Part shown: piece after piece, positions 5,512-6,041 of the stretch | Position numbering within the stretch: position 1 is the stretch's first letter | Layout: the number at the start of each line of letters is the position of its first letter | Origin: Campylobacteraceae bacterium | Lineage (GTDB): Bacteria > Campylobacterota > Campylobacteria > Campylobacterales > Sulfurovaceae | Direction: 5' to 3' | Length of the DNA stretch: 6,041 nucleotides | NCBI GenBank assembly: GCA_026985655.1 | Contig: JALSQB010000243.1 | Location: 1-6,041, forward strand | The notes under the pieces: model-generated | Seen by the model: only the letters and a program-made list of their open reading frames with translations | What the model was told of the DNA's origin: nothing | Databases searched by the model: none | Program-made: the position numbers and the translations under genes

Positions 5512-6041
5512 ATGAAAAGCATCTATATTTTATTAGCCCCTTTACTACTTTTTTCAGAGACTAAACTTTCAGACATTGAGGTGACAGCTCAAACGCAGAG
5601 CCAAAGTGAAGAGGATAATGGGGGTTTTTTAATTCAAAAAGAGAGTTTTATGCCTTTGACAGGATGGGGGCAGTGGTAGATATTACGCCTAGCTACCCCA
5701 AAGGTTCAAACAAAGGACGCATTCATTTAGGGCTTTACGATGCCGATTTTGCTTATGATGCTAAGTTGGGGGAAGATACCTCTCTTTTTGTGAGTGGACG
5801 GCGAAGCTATTTTGACCTTTTTGCCAACAAAATTATGAAAGAGTTAGATTCAGATGAGCGAGACAGCAGTAAAAAAACAACTTTTACGCATTGTTGAGGG
5901 CTTTGGAAATCCTTTTATTGATACCATTGAGTCTGCTAATCATTACGCATTTAACATTACTAAAAAGTTTGAAGACAAAAGTTCTTTGGTGATTGAGCCT
6001 TACTTTAAAACTTTTGAAAATTTAGCCATTAATGATGATTT
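5512..6041 (+). pseudogene. TonB-dependent outer-membrane receptor, degraded (plug region missing, frameshifts) and cut by the window edge
   Basis: ATG 5512-5514 follows AGGAG by 6 bases. The first frame encodes a signal peptide (MKSIYILLAPLLLFSE), a TonB-box-like DIEVTA at residues 21-26 and GGFLIQKESF, then stops at TAG 5677-5679. Family sequence continues in a second frame from about 5643: FYAFDRMGAVVDITP, then GLYDADF and SGRRSYFDLFANKI, the end of the plug and the first barrel strands of TonB receptors. That frame stops at TGA 5895-5897. A third segment, back in the first frame from about 5890, reads EGFGNPFIDTIESANHYAF and continues open to the window end; it resembles barrel sequence normally found far downstream. 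Nearly the whole plug between the TonB box and MGAVVDI is absent, and much of the barrel between KKTTFT and EGFGNPF seems absent too. The parts are thus collinear pieces of one receptor joined by deletions and out of frame. The ligand cannot be inferred. Confidence 0.75.

Overview
The window is AT-rich, gene-dense DNA with a Lys/Ile/Asn/Phe-rich proteome, short or overlapping gene spacings and family-typical sequences that look like a Campylobacterota (Epsilonproteobacteria) genome, most likely a Sulfurimonas/Sulfurovum/Arcobacter-type organism. This assignment comes from protein flavour and base use, not from a marker gene.

Layout. Positions 2-160 (+) hold the cut-off 5' part of an alpha/beta-hydrolase (dienelactone-hydrolase-like) gene. 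It runs tail-to-tail into positions 113-1567 (-), a Tat-exported PhoD-type phosphatase gene that is broken twice: an in-frame amber codon stands where the conserved Trp of the N-terminal motif belongs, and the 3' end is lost at the junction with the hydrolase. One base separates this pseudogene from the intact upstream gene of the same operon, a 629-residue 5'-nucleotidase-family lipoprotein (1569-3458, -). The divergent intergenic region (3459-3697) carries a candidate promoter for the phosphatase operon with a Pho-box-like direct repeat at the right distance from a perfect TATAAT, plus two short inverted repeats. Rightward from it run an LpxH-like metallophosphoesterase (3698-4480) and, overlapping by ATGA, a patatin-like phospholipase (4477-5232). 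After these come a minus-strand remnant of a SAM-methyltransferase-like gene (5243-5416) and a badly damaged TonB-dependent receptor gene (5512 to the window end).

How the parts fit. The leftward operon would release phosphate from nucleotides and phosphodiesters outside the cytoplasm; only the lipoprotein nucleotidase still looks functional. The rightward pair looks like an inner-membrane or envelope lipid module: hydrolysis of a lipid-linked or UDP-linked pyrophosphate, and a serine lipase. Intact genes alternate with four broken ones, and the breaks include nonsense, frameshift and deletion types. I read the window as a stretch undergoing gene decay, or possibly partly mis-assembled. I found no new defence, mobile or RNA-based system, no tRNA or rRNA, no CRISPR array and no insertion sequence. 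The best leads are the compound PhoD pseudogene, the tail-to-tail truncation junction, and the candidate phosphate-regulated promoter.
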